The notes under the pieces are model-generated. The model saw nothing but the letters and a program-made list of their open reading frames with translations. It was not told the DNA's origin and did not search any database. The translations under genes and the position numbers were made by a program. A stretch of DNA of 64,000 nucleotides, taken from NCBI GenBank assembly GCA_037039685.1, contig JAWNGF010000003.1, positions 2,852,001-2,916,000 on the forward strand, read 5' to 3'. Positions 56,401-64,000 of the stretch are shown piece by piece (position 1 is the first letter of the stretch; each line of letters begins with the position of its first letter). This stretch comes from Ceratobasidium sp. AG-K (Eukaryota > Basidiomycota > Agaricomycetes > Cantharellales > Ceratobasidiaceae).

Positions 56401-57935
56401 AGTGTGGTAAGGTACTGAGATCCTTCCAGAGTATGGAGGATGTCAGTTTGCCTTGGCAAAGGGAATTGATCAGGTACAGCAATCTTATTCAGTTCTCTGT
56501 AGTCAATGCAAAGCCTGGCTTTACCATTCCTAAACACTATTAGTACTGGAAAACCCCAAGGACTCTTGGAAGGTTGGATTACTCCCAGCCTTAACCATTC
56601 CTTGACTTGCTTGTCAATGACTTCCCTTTTTGCAGGGGAGGCAGAATAAGGAGCTAAAGATATTTCCTTTGCACCTGGTACCAGCTTAATCTCTACTTCA
56701 GCAGGATAGGTTCCTAATCTCCCATCCAGACCAAATGCCATGAAGTGTTTCAGTACCAATTGCTCTAATTTCTTCTTTTGATCTAGAGTTAGATTTTCTC
56801 CAAAGTGTATTTCAGATAACAATTGGTCCTTCTTGATATGATCTGGGTCAGGTAACTCACTAGTCTTTGGACCTCCTTCCACAGGTTGAGATAGCAATAT
56901 CTCTTCCTCAGTAGGCTTGGGAAGTGGCATTTCAGACAAGTGGGCTTTGATTAGGTTGCACTTCACAATCCCTTTTGCTAGATCACTTTCAGAAAGGTTC
57001 TCAGAGTGATCTAGGTATTGGTTGGGATCATATAAGTGTCCTATTACATCTCCTTGAGTGAGATTGACTGCAGCTTTGGATAAATTCATCATTTGAACAT
57101 GTGTAGTATCTCTAGAAATGATGCAATTGGTGATACCACATTTCTGTCTATCTTCATTGCCATTCTTAGAGTATTCCAACTGTTCTATGAATCCTTCATT
57201 CAAGTCTTGTATCCAATCCACTTGGATGGGTACCTTGGTCATGCTCTCAGGTTCCAGAATGACATTCTGAGCTAGGTGTACTAACTGAAAATCTGAAGAG
57301 TATGGTAATTCCTTGCTTGACCTCCTCCCTTTGGTTTTTGAAGCCTTGGAAGAGGAGTTGTCCTCAGATGTTGGTTCAACCTTCACACTGAAGACATTGC
57401 CAGCATCATCAGTTCTTGGGTTGGTAACTGACTCTTGAGCTTCAATTTGCCTTCCAGAGTTTCCCAGCTTAAGGTAGGTTACCTTAGGGTCACTTCTATC
57501 AATAGACAACTTGAATTGAGCTGCAAAGTCATTACCGAGAAGGAATCTTGTGTTCATCTTAGGAACTACATAGGCTTCTACTGTCATTTCTACAGGACCC
57601 TCAGGAGTCTCAAAGATTATTGGCATCACAATGTAACCATTAATCCTTGACTTTCCTGTTACTTGGATTAACTGGACATTCTGCCCCACCTTGATCTTTG
57701 GTTGGACCTTTAGAGTGCTGAGGAAATCCTTATTGACTAGTGTGATATCAGAACCTGTATCCACAGTCAATGGTAATTCCTCTTCTTGAGGTCCACCTAG
57801 TCTTGCAAGGACAGTGGTAGCAGAAGCTCCTAGGAAAGATGTTCCAGGAGGTCTGGCCATAGTCTTTTGAAGGACTATTTTGGACAATTGGGAGCTAGCC
57901 TTGGTGGAGAATACCTTAGATTTGGGAGGCATCAC
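53448..57935 (-). CDS. Retrotransposon Pol (protease, RT, RNase H, integrase, chromodomain)
   Basis: Intact 1,495-codon frame that is open further upstream to the gag stop at 58079, with no in-frame stop between. In order: protease DTGSD (residues about 59-63), RT with LDALAGFTQLSI and active site YIDD (about 575), RNase H (VYTDACDFGLGAI; EREALALKEG; IIDHAALTW), and integrase with H-H-C-C finger (HAGFHK...CDICQKAK). The integrase core is D-D-E (TMDFIMDLP, ITDRDTRW, GQSEIMNQ; about 1130, 1192, 1226), followed by a GPF region (YDGPFTVKERV) and a chromodomain (EVEAILKEKWVKKRHRRQKE ... YLVKFLGYDDTHNLW). An insertion of roughly 80 residues separates the first RNase H strand from VIAYWSRIL. No catalytic residue is missing. 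Confidence 0.95.
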   Translation of the reverse strand: MMPPKSKVFSTKASSQLSKIVLQKTMARPPGTSFLGASATTVLARLGGPQEEELPLTVDTGSDITLVNKDFLSTLKVQPKIKVGQNVQLIQVTGKSRINGYIVMPIIFETPEGPVEMTVEAYVVPKMNTRFLLGNDFAAQFKLSIDRSDPKVTYLKLGNSGRQIEAQESVTNPRTDDAGNVFSVKVEPTSEDNSSSKASKTKGRRSSKELPYSSDFQLVHLAQNVILEPESMTKVPIQVDWIQDLNEGFIEQLEYSKNGNEDRQKCGITNCIISRDTTHVQMMNLSKAAVNLTQGDVIGHLYDPNQYLDHSENLSESDLAKGIVKCNLIKAHLSEMPLPKPTEEEILLSQPVEGGPKTSELPDPDHIKKDQLLSEIHFGENLTLDQKKKLEQLVLKHFMAFGLDGRLGTYPAEVEIKLVPGAKEISLAPYSASPAKREVIDKQVKEWLRLGVIQPSKSPWGFPVLIVFRNGKARLCIDYRELNKIAVPDQFPLPRQTDILHTLEGSQYLTTLDALAGFTQLSIKPEDRPKTAFRIHDGLFEFTRLPFGFRNGPAVFQRVMSDVLAPFLWIFALVYIDDIVVFSKTFEDHYKHLDLVFGAIAAAGITLSPIKCFIAYQSLILLGQKVSRLGLSTHKQKVDAIIQLEAPKDKATLRTFLGMTGYFSSYIPFYAWIIAPLLPLLKKDAEWKWDELKQNAFELAKTALVSAPVMAYPIPGLPYRVYTDACDFGLGAILQQVQPMLIKDLKGTKLYERLRKDYDLGKDVPLLVIPDSKQKDNLTGGDENEDSESFVIHDKWAKNFEDTIVHVERVIAYWSRILIPAERNYSPTEREALALKEGLIKFQPYIEGTKFLAIIDHAALTWSRTFQNVNTRLLRWGLTFAAYPGMKIIHRAGRVHSNVDPVSRLRRRIPLQDGPVADDSTPLVLSTDEDPIKNLYKELGERFEEKLLANVKRCLSIPGGVTIPLENDFSTNALAFQTNSRHYLTVSISKEELEHFMQGYEKDEHFNKVLQSLRAAHDPMNPPWSQYKIGDNGLIYFCRQDSYLLCVPKDLQLSIVSEVHNGLVESAHAGFHKTYNSIASVYYWPSMSRTIKQYVTTCDICQKAKPKRHGQRGFLQPIPIPTQPFEVITMDFIMDLPISNSYNAILTIVDKLTKYAFFIPCSTTINEKETAQLFHDHIWMHYGLPRQVITDRDTRWTGAFWEHLTALVGIQRSLTTAYHPQADGQSEIMNQTLEIALRCFVEPSMDNWSDLLPGFTFAYNTTVHTATGFTPAYLLRGYQPLKTSDLLAQTAQAMERLNVKDPAAENFAEGMNSIRLQATNALTVGQAKQKEYYNKDRSFITFEPGDQVLINPHTLRLLRQHKGKGTKLLMRYDGPFTVKERVSDVSYRLEIPSSYKIHPVINIAHLESYNKDKSDIERPTKNLSREDFKNHPEYEVEAILKEKWVKKRHRRQKEYLVKFLGYDDTHNLWLNKRALTNAPEILREWEQKKIAENAN

Positions 57936-58078
57936 TACTGTAGTATACTTTGATCTTAGAGATTCAGTATTAGCTGCAGCATTGAAGTTAGTTGCAGTCT
58001 CTGAGCCATTAGTAGTTGTCCCTAGGTTCTCTGCACTTGTTTCAGGGTTTGAAACAACCAGAGCTGCCTGGGACAGTT

Positions 58079-59572
58079 CTAAAAATCCTCAGAGTCAGAC
58101 TCATCATCCTCTTCTGATGATTCAGAACTGCTACTAAAACCTGCTTCAGCTGCTTCATACTCCTCTTGTTCTCTAAGCTCATCACCTTCAATACTAGCAA
58201 AGTGCACCCTAGCCTTAGTGGCATTCTTCCTGGCATATTTGCAGTGGTTATCCCAGTGATTACCACTACCACAGTGCCAGCAAGGGCGCTTTCCTTGGGA
58301 GGCAGGAGTGACTTTAGACACATTCTTGTCATCAGGAGAGTAGTTAGGCACATGAGGTTTCTTCCCAGAGCTGGGAGTATTCACAGCATGTACTCTAGCT
58401 TTCTTTTTCTCCTTCTTCTTTTCTCTCCTTTCATGCCTCCAAGTCTCAAAAGCTTTGTTGAAGTCAGAACTCTTGTACGAGTCAGATTTGGAGTGTTTGA
58501 AGTCCTGTAGCAGTTCTTCAATCTCCTTGACTTTGAACATGAAGTCCATCCATGTAGCAAGAGTTGCAGTGCTGAGCAGAGTTTTCCATTGCTGGGGAGC
58601 TCCTCTAAGCACTTCCTCAATAGCTTCTGGATCTGTGAAAGTATATGCTGCATCAAGAAGGTCTTTCTTGCGCATGATATACTGTGAAGGAGTTTCTGAC
58701 TCAGTATCTTTACCTGGTTCCCTATACTTGGCCTGATGAGCTTTAGATCTCAACTTGTTGAGCCAATGGGGGTTCCAGAAGTATCTAGCCATATTTTCCT
58801 TCATAAGGTGCCAGTCCTGCATCATATATTGCTGCCAAGCAGGATCTAGTGCATTAAACCATATTTTGGCATCCTTCTCAAACCTTAGTGGTACTACATA
58901 ACCCAGATCTCTTGGGAGAACTGGGTGTCTCCTTACTACATGGTCCAATTGAGTGATCCATTCCATCAGCTCTTCTGCACCACCATAGTATTTGGGTACC
59001 ACCTGTTCTATTTTGAGACGCGAATCAAAATGTGGTCTAGTAAGCCTGGGAGCTGTTCCTGCAGGTCCTGGAGGTCCAGGGGGACCAGGAGGACCTACTA
59101 GATAGTAGTAATTCCCACCACCAGGAGGACCAGGGGGACCAGGAGGACCACCACCTTGTCTACCCTGTGGAGGAATTGGAGGAATTGAAGGACCACCATT
59201 CCCATTAGGGGGACCACCATTGCCTCCAGGAGGACCACCATTACCTCCAGGGGGACCACCATTACCTCCAGGGGGACCATATGGGTCACCATTGCCTCCA
59301 GGAGGATTAGGAGGATTCCCACCATTGCCTGAACCACCATTGCCTGGGTTTCCTCCTTGATCAGAAGGACCAGCTCCAGGTGGTCCACCATGGTGCCAAT
59401 AGGGTGGATTCCTAGGTTGATCAGGAGGAGTTCTCTGACTTCCTTCATGGTTACTTAGGTCTTTACCATCCTTAAGGTCTGTTGTTTGGTGGCAATCATG
59501 CCAGTAGCATGTTGATTCAACCTTTCTATATGTCCATATTGATTGTACCTTATGGGAGATGGCTGAAGAATC
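58079..59572 (-). CDS. Retrotransposon Gag (capsid and zinc knuckle)
   Basis: Frame open from 59572 (after a TGA at 59573-59575) to TAG at 58079. It begins with a long Gly/Pro/Asn-rich collagen-like stretch (repeats of GGNGGPP and GPPGPPG), followed by a retrotransposon gag-type helical domain (VVPKYYGGAEELMEWITQLD; KIWFNALDPAWQQYM; RYFWNPHWLNKLRSKAHQAK). A CCHC knuckle CWHCGSGNHWDNHC (C-x2-C-x4-H-x4-C) follows, and the end is acidic (SSSESSEEDDESDSEDF). No ATG precedes the Gly/Pro region; the first ATG is at 59002 before the helical domain. It is therefore made either by frameshifting from ORF1 or from the internal start. It overlaps ORF1 by about 118 nt. Confidence 0.85.
   Translation of the reverse strand, partial: DSSAISHKVQSIWTYRKVESTCYWHDCHQTTDLKDGKDLSNHEGSQRTPPDQPRNPPYWHHGGPPGAGPSDQGGNPGNGGSGNGGNPPNPPGGNGDPYGPPGGNGGPPGGNGGPPGGNGGPPNGNGGPSIPPIPPQGRQGGGPPGPPGPPGGGNYYYLVGPPGPPGPPGPAGTAPRLTRPHFDSRLKIEQVVPKYYGGAEELMEWITQLDHVVRRHPVLPRDLGYVVPLRFEKDAKIWFNALDPAWQQYMMQDWHLMKENMARYFWNPHWLNKLRSKAHQAKYREPGKDTESETPSQYIMRKKDLLDAAYTFTDPEAIEEVLRGAPQQWKTLLSTATLATWMDFMFKVKEIEELLQDFKHSKSDSYKSSDFNKAFETWRHERREKKKEKKKARVHAVNTPSSGKKPHVPNYSPDDKNVSKVTPASQGKRPCWHCGSGNHWDNHCKYARKNATKARVHFASIEGDELREQEEYEAAEAGFSSSSESSEEDDESDSEDF
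58082..58088 (-). promoter_or_regulatory. Candidate -1 frameshift site between gag and pol
   Basis: On the minus strand gag ends GAG GAT TTT TAG. The heptamer G GAT TTT directly before the stop resembles the G GAU UUA slippery site used at a retroviral pro-pol junction. A one-base slip back gives GGA TTT TTA GAA CTG, the pol frame, which stays open from there through the 1,495 codons. A weak CCAG...CTGG complement follows. Confidence 0.65.
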
Positions 59573-61188
59573 TCAGCAGTTTCTCCTTCCTCCAAGGGAG
59601 CTCTGGACCTGTGTCTAGGCCTTCTAAGAGTATCATTAGAGTAAGGATCAACTACAACAGGTGCAGCAGTTACTTCCACAGGTGCAACACTAGGCTGAGT
59701 ATTAGTAGGTTGTAGTATACTACTAACTTTGGGTCCTAATTGAGAAACTACTGCAGTAGGAGGTTGGGTTAAAGCAGGTGGAGGAGAAGACAGAGTACCT
59801 CCTATCATATTGGAGAGCCTTCTTCCCATCACTCTTCCTGATCCAACTTTAGGTCTACTAGGAGTCTCAGGTATTGTTTCTTCCTCAATAGGTTTCATGG
59901 AATCCTTATTGAAGAAGGAAAAGCTCAATGGTTGGGAAACCATTCCTGATTTTCTAGGACCTATTCCAGTAGTACTATTTCCAGGTAGGCCAAATGCAGT
60001 ATTAGTAGCAGGGCCTAGTACTGAAACTTGAGGATTAGAAGATTGACCAAGTTGTTGCATTAGCCCAGGTGTAAACTGAGCTCCTCCAACAAATGGAGTA
60101 CTCCTGAGGGGAGTAACCATTGGTATGGGACTTTTTCTAATCTCATTGTCTTCAGGACTATTAGACCTAGTCTTGATAAAACCAAAAGCACCAGATTTGC
60201 GCCTATGGTAATACCTTGGAACCAGAGAAGGTGTCATAGTAGTTACTGGATCTTCAGACTCTTGCCTGAGAGCAAGGGGGTTAGGATTAGTAACTACTGC
60301 TTCAGCAGCTTCTCTAGCTCTAGGAGCATATATGGGGAACTGGTCAAAGTCTGTGGAATTATGTGACAACACAGTTTCCATATGACCTTGAATAGCTTTG
60401 CTCTTACCTTTATCCTCATTCCTTCTTAATTCCCTGTAAATGTAAGCCAAAAAGCGCTCCACTTCATCCCTATAAACTACAGCAGCTATTTCATGCTGAG
60501 CTTTATTGAATGTAGTGTAAGTCTCTGTTGCAGGGTAGGAAGGAACTTCAGGATGGTCCACTTCATCTTCTGGAATCTCCCTTTGACAGTGCTGCCTATA
60601 CAGAACCTTCAGATCTCTTTTAAAAGATCCATGTAGTGTATCATCAAAATCCATAACTACATCTTGAGAAGGGTTGTGTATCCATTTAGGAGCAAATACA
60701 CAAAAGGTATCCAGAGTCTGAAGATAAGAGGCTGCCCATTTTCTTCCTTGAATTGATAGATAGATGTTATGCTCATGAGGAATTGGACTTTTAGAATAAA
60801 TCTTCCAGCCAATAGCCCTAGCTAGCTTCCTTCTATCATTGATATCACTATACTGGCGCACAGTATTAGTGAGTTGAGCAGTAGCAGGAGTATATATAAG
60901 TCTCCTTCTATCAGACTCAGATAGTGCAGTAAATGAGGTGGAGGCCATAGGCAGATAGGGCATTAATGAGTACATGTAGTCCTCATCAGCTTCAATCTCT
61001 TGCCAGTTAAGACTCCAATCAGACTGAGCATCATGGGCTGACCACCTATTTCTTTGAGGAAGATAGGAGGGTCCAGCAGTAGGGGTTCTAGGTCCTTGTT
61101 GTGACACTGAGTCTAGAGGAGTAACCTCCTCTTCAGCAGCAACAGTCCTAGATTCATGTAAGGAGGTGCTAGAATTAGAACTAGACAT
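59455..61188 (-). CDS. Retrotransposon ORF1, 577 aa, unknown (gag-like N-terminus)
   Basis: First ORF after the 5' LTR, intact. The N-terminus is Ser/Thr-rich (MSSSNSSTSLHESR). The middle has a more structured region (MPYLPMASTSFTALSESDRR; WKIYSKSPIPHEHNIYLS; FCVFAPKWIHNPSQDVV) and the C-terminal half is Pro/Ser/Thr-rich. I do not recognise a domain. Its last codons (RMVKT, TAA) overlap the gag frame, which lies at -1. Position and composition suggest a gag-like or ORF0 structural protein. Confidence 0.75.
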   Translation of the reverse strand: MSSSNSSTSLHESRTVAAEEEVTPLDSVSQQGPRTPTAGPSYLPQRNRWSAHDAQSDWSLNWQEIEADEDYMYSLMPYLPMASTSFTALSESDRRRLIYTPATAQLTNTVRQYSDINDRRKLARAIGWKIYSKSPIPHEHNIYLSIQGRKWAASYLQTLDTFCVFAPKWIHNPSQDVVMDFDDTLHGSFKRDLKVLYRQHCQREIPEDEVDHPEVPSYPATETYTTFNKAQHEIAAVVYRDEVERFLAYIYRELRRNEDKGKSKAIQGHMETVLSHNSTDFDQFPIYAPRAREAAEAVVTNPNPLALRQESEDPVTTMTPSLVPRYYHRRKSGAFGFIKTRSNSPEDNEIRKSPIPMVTPLRSTPFVGGAQFTPGLMQQLGQSSNPQVSVLGPATNTAFGLPGNSTTGIGPRKSGMVSQPLSFSFFNKDSMKPIEEETIPETPSRPKVGSGRVMGRRLSNMIGGTLSSPPPALTQPPTAVVSQLGPKVSSILQPTNTQPSVAPVEVTAAPVVVDPYSNDTLRRPRHRSRAPLEEGETAEILQPSPIRYNQYGHIERLNQHATGMIATKQQTLRMVKT

Positions 61189-61250
61189 CTCTTAAGCACA
61201 GTATAGGTGTTGGGTAGTAATCCAATATATGTAGCAACAAAGATTACTAC

Positions 61251-61267
61251 CTGGGTCGCTTCACCAA
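61251..61267 (-). promoter_or_regulatory. Candidate primer-binding site
   Basis: Immediately downstream of the 5' LTR on the minus strand is T then TGGTGAAGCGACCCAG. It begins TGG, as expected for pairing to the CCA end of a tRNA whose 3' end would read CTGGGTCGCTTCACCA. The matching tRNA was not identified. Confidence 0.6.
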
Positions 61268-62438
61268 TGTTATATATCTGAGAGTTGCAGCTACTTGTAT
61301 GTACAAGTGATATAACTACAGAATACACACAGTGGAACAATATAAAGTAATGTCTCAGTAGTCTGAGATGCTCTCAGTAAGTAAGCAATCTAGTTGCACA
61401 CTTAATGGAATTGATACTAAGCTTTCCTACTGTAGAGTGTATGTACACTAGTAATAGAAAGAGCAGGAGTACTGAGCTCAGGTTCCCTTAGCTATTAAAT
61501 GTCACTGTTTCACACTCCTAGTTGCAATGAACTAAGTATGTACTAATCTTAGGCTATTCCCTAAATGCCTTCCTTGTTCTTACTTGTAAAAGCACTATAA
61601 GACGTCTGCAACCTTTCCTCTATAATAGGTACTCAGGAGATCCTTTTCTTTAGGCTAACAAATACTGTTTGAGGCACACAACAATAATGGGGAAAATCAC
61701 ACAGCCAAGCCAAAGCACAACAGATGTAGAGTGAGGTGAGGATGGAGGGCTCTTAGAGGGCATGTATTTATACCCTAGAGGCCTCAGAACACTAGTCATC
61801 TGGTTGTGGCTATCATTGGGGGCATCTACCAATGATAGGAGGGGTGGATGAACACTGATGCCTTGATGACTAGCATTCATGGAGTCAGAGTGCTTTGGTT
61901 GGCTGGAACATATATTATGAGTCATCTAACTAATTGCTCCAGTCAAGTAACTATACTAAATCACTATCTACAAGCTATGCAGCTCTCAAGATCTGGTGGC
62001 TGCTGAAATGAGTCATTTCAGCACCTTGACAAGCCACGAGACATATCGCGGGAAATAGCCGGTCAATTCACATGAAACAAGTGCGATCGGCTGAATTGGA
62101 AGCTTGCGAGTCAGTCGCAAGTTCAAGCTAAGCGAACGGATCAGTATTGGTGGAGATACAAGTATAACAATGTATCTCTCCCTAAGCGACAAAGACAATA
62201 AACTTAGACATTTCATATCTTTATGAAATCCCCGCATATAGAGACGCAAAGGACAGTGAATTGAAGCTACTAGAGAGTACTACATATCGACATAAAGAAG
62301 TAGCACAAAAGTAGCGTTCAAGAGGGAGTAAAGACAGTTACAAAACTGCATACATGCAAACAAGCAGAAAAGTCGCCACAAGCATAGGTTTGGATTTCAG
62401 TATGTTATTCCTATGACAGAATGTCAGTATCCATAACA
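61268..62438 (-). repeat. 5' LTR of the 13-kb retrotransposon (1,171 bp)
   Basis: Same 1,171-bp length as the 3' LTR and, as far as read, identical to it. On the minus strand it begins TGTTATGGATACTGAC and ends CAGATATATAACA. Confidence 0.95.
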
Positions 62439-63684
62439 CTGTCGGAAATTCCTCATGTGCTGGTGCTTGGCATTCAGGAATATGTCCTTGATGGCGAACA
62501 GGATCTTCAAGGCGCCCCGGGCACGCCTGACACGTTCATGCAGCTCCTGGGCTTTGGGCTCACCCAGCGAATCAAGATGCCCCAGTTCGAATTTGACCCT
62601 GCCTGTTGGCGTCGTTGCACAGCTACCATGCAGCAGATACCAGTGCCGAGGCCTACCTGGCTCTTGCATCACCACCGGCATTATGATGTTACTGGGCAGG
62701 GCACCCCGTGGCCAAACCTGGTTGCGCAGGTCCTCCGTGTGGGTTTTTGAGGAATGCGTGAAGTGCTAGCACATAGAGGGAGGGTAGGATGATGGCTACG
62801 TCGTGGCGGCATTGCGGGACATGGTAGCAGTGGTGTTGCAGGTACATTGCGAGGTGGTCAATGACAATGATGTGGGTCAAGGGGTCGCGGCGGAATGTAT
62901 CCAGAGGGTTGTCTTCTCCAGGCTAATCCCAACATACTGTGATTCCGTACGCCCCTAGTATCCGCTGCAGCACGGTGCGCATGTTGTTGCCCCAGCTGCC
63001 ACATTTTTTCTTAGCATTCGTACAACAAACGGACCCAGACCCACCTTGCATTATTGCCCCGACTAGCCACACGGTAGTTCACGGGCTCTTCATCGCTGTT
63101 GGATGAATCTGAGATGACAACTACCGCTTTGTCGTCCAAACCTGATCTTTTCATTGGCGGCACATTCCAAGGTTCCATAGACCACCACTGCTGAGAGGTT
63201 TTGTAGGAGAACCCAGGATACATATCACCAAGGGGGTCATCGGTTTCATATTGCACCACATCAGACTCTACTTTGGTTTCCGAAGGTGAGCTATCAAGAT
63301 CGGGTTCCTCACTGGAGATGAGGTCAATGGTGCTGGCGTCCGACAAGGCACCTGCATCACCATCAATCATTCGTGAGTTTTGATGCTTTGCTTCAATGCC
63401 TCTGCCATGCGGGGCTCCCGAGCAGAAGATCGGTGAGATTGGTGGACTGGGAGGGTCTTGTTTGTTATATGCAATCAATGGTGGTAGCCCCTCAGGGTGG
63501 GATGGCAACTGTGGGGTCCTGGCACCAATTCAGTCCAACTGCATAGGCAGGGCAACAAAGGTGCTCTTACCTTGCTTCTGTCATCCGTGGTCCTGTAGTT
63601 CTTAGCAGTCAGTTCCAACGAAGCAGAATCCTCCCGCACAACTAACCACCATGGTCTGGGGAGAGGCTCCACTTCTCCTGCCAT
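62439..63684 (-). pseudogene. Ulp1-type protease gene, N-terminal portion (split by retrotransposon)
   Basis: A possible first exon starts at 63684 (MAGEVEPLPRPWWLVV) and joins via a GTAAGA donor and CCCACAG acceptor to LPSHPEGLPPLIAYNKQD, a Ser/Asp-rich region with two acidic SUMO-interaction-like motifs (IDLISSEEPDLD; AVVVISDSSNSDEE). The protease half follows: THIIVIDHLAMYLQHHCYH, PSNIIMPVVMQEP, RHWYLLHG (catalytic His) and LGHLDSL (catalytic Asp), ending at HMRNFRQ where the LTR begins. The Cys part resumes at 49417. An in-frame TAG near 62,925 and a frame change near 62,720 are either introns I could not place or earlier decay. Confidence 0.65.
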
Positions 63685-64000
63685 GCGGGGGACGCCTTCA
63701 CAGACAGGGATTCAATGGTGTTGAAAGATCTAGTAGATAGGACCTATGAGCATCCTCCCCAGCGGATTCTCTGATACGCAACCTACGTTTGTCTCCACCC
63801 AGCAGGGGTGGTAATGTGCAGCCTACTAGGGGATTCAGCTATTTCCCCCCGGCCTGCCAAAGTGTTTTCCCGGAGGGGGCTATGCAGAGCCGCAGGTTAC
63901 TAAGCACCTCTTGAAAATGTAGCTAGCTCACTCACTGTTGCTGAATCATGGGTTGGGGTTGCAACAGGGTTGTGACACTAAAGTCAATACGCAGCTGGTC
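63685..64000. other. Right edge, nothing recognised
   Basis: About 316 bp, GC-richer than the transposon sequence. It may hold the promoter or further 5' exons of the split Ulp1-type gene, but no clear frame or TATA box was seen. Confidence 0.3.

Larger units (their letters stand above)
49418..62438 (-). mobile_element. 13,021-bp Ty3/gypsy-type LTR retrotransposon with accessory genes
   Basis: Complete minus-strand element: 5' LTR 61268-62438, candidate PBS, ORF1 (577 aa), gag, pol (1,495 aa from the first GTG), then three further same-strand genes, and 3' LTR 49418-50588. The 5-bp TSD is CTGTC. Identical-looking LTRs and open gag and pol frames mark a very recent insertion. It interrupts a Ulp1-type protease gene. 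At 13 kb it is more than twice the length of usual fungal gypsy elements. Confidence 0.95.

Noticed and set aside
59098..59448. Val/Leu/Met-rich 116-codon frame
   Set aside because: It is an alternate frame of the Gly/Pro/Asn-rich repeats at the start of gag; only the gag frame joins to the capsid domain.

Overview
The window comes from a filamentous basidiomycete, most likely an Agaricomycete of the Rhizoctonia/Ceratobasidium kind. This is inferred from dense short spliceosomal introns (about 35-65 nt, GT-AG plus one GC-AG), from wood/plant-wall enzymes (AA9 LPMO with CBM1, GH16 glucanase), from families of P-loop GTPases with coiled-coil tails, and from very heavy Ty3/gypsy content.

Region 1 (1-19,088) is a compact, CpG-containing host gene block. 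It holds three paralogous GTPase genes with the same four-exon design, then a RAD10/ERCC1 repair nuclease subunit, a secreted AA9 LPMO, an eIF2B gamma subunit, a SAM methyltransferase, an MCT-type MFS transporter, a GPI-type GH16 glucanase, cyclophilin H and APS kinase. These are independent single genes, not a pathway cluster.

Region 2 (19,089-45,650) is a transposon island. A decayed plus-strand Ty3/gypsy element (pieces between 20,288 and 32,448) is broken by a Ty1/copia element (21,193-26,094, TSD CCTGG). It is broken again by a pogo/Fot1-like DNA transposon (27,374-31,161), whose own left terminal repeat carries a 772-bp foldback element (27,686-28,457). Further right are an unrecognised coding relic, fragments of two more gypsy elements on the minus strand (one broken by a 754-bp non-autonomous element), and a field of regularly recurring 19-bp palindromes ending in a perfect (AACCT)17 array, i.e. 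TTAGG on the minus strand.

Region 3 (45,738-64,000) holds a minus-strand gene with a Ulp1-type cysteine protease domain. It is split within that domain by a 13,021-bp LTR retrotransposon (49,418-62,438) with apparently identical 1,171-bp LTRs and TSD CTGTC. The retrotransposon is the most unusual object in the window. It has three long ORFs in successive -1 frames (an ORF1, a gag with zinc knuckle, and an intact 1,495-aa pol with chromodomain). Between pol and the 3' LTR it has three more same-strand genes in the position where retroviruses keep env/accessory genes: a small membrane protein, an acidic protein encoded by three exons, and a 290-aa cysteine-containing protein. Exon boundaries are read by eye from splice signals and conserved reading phase; no database search was possible.
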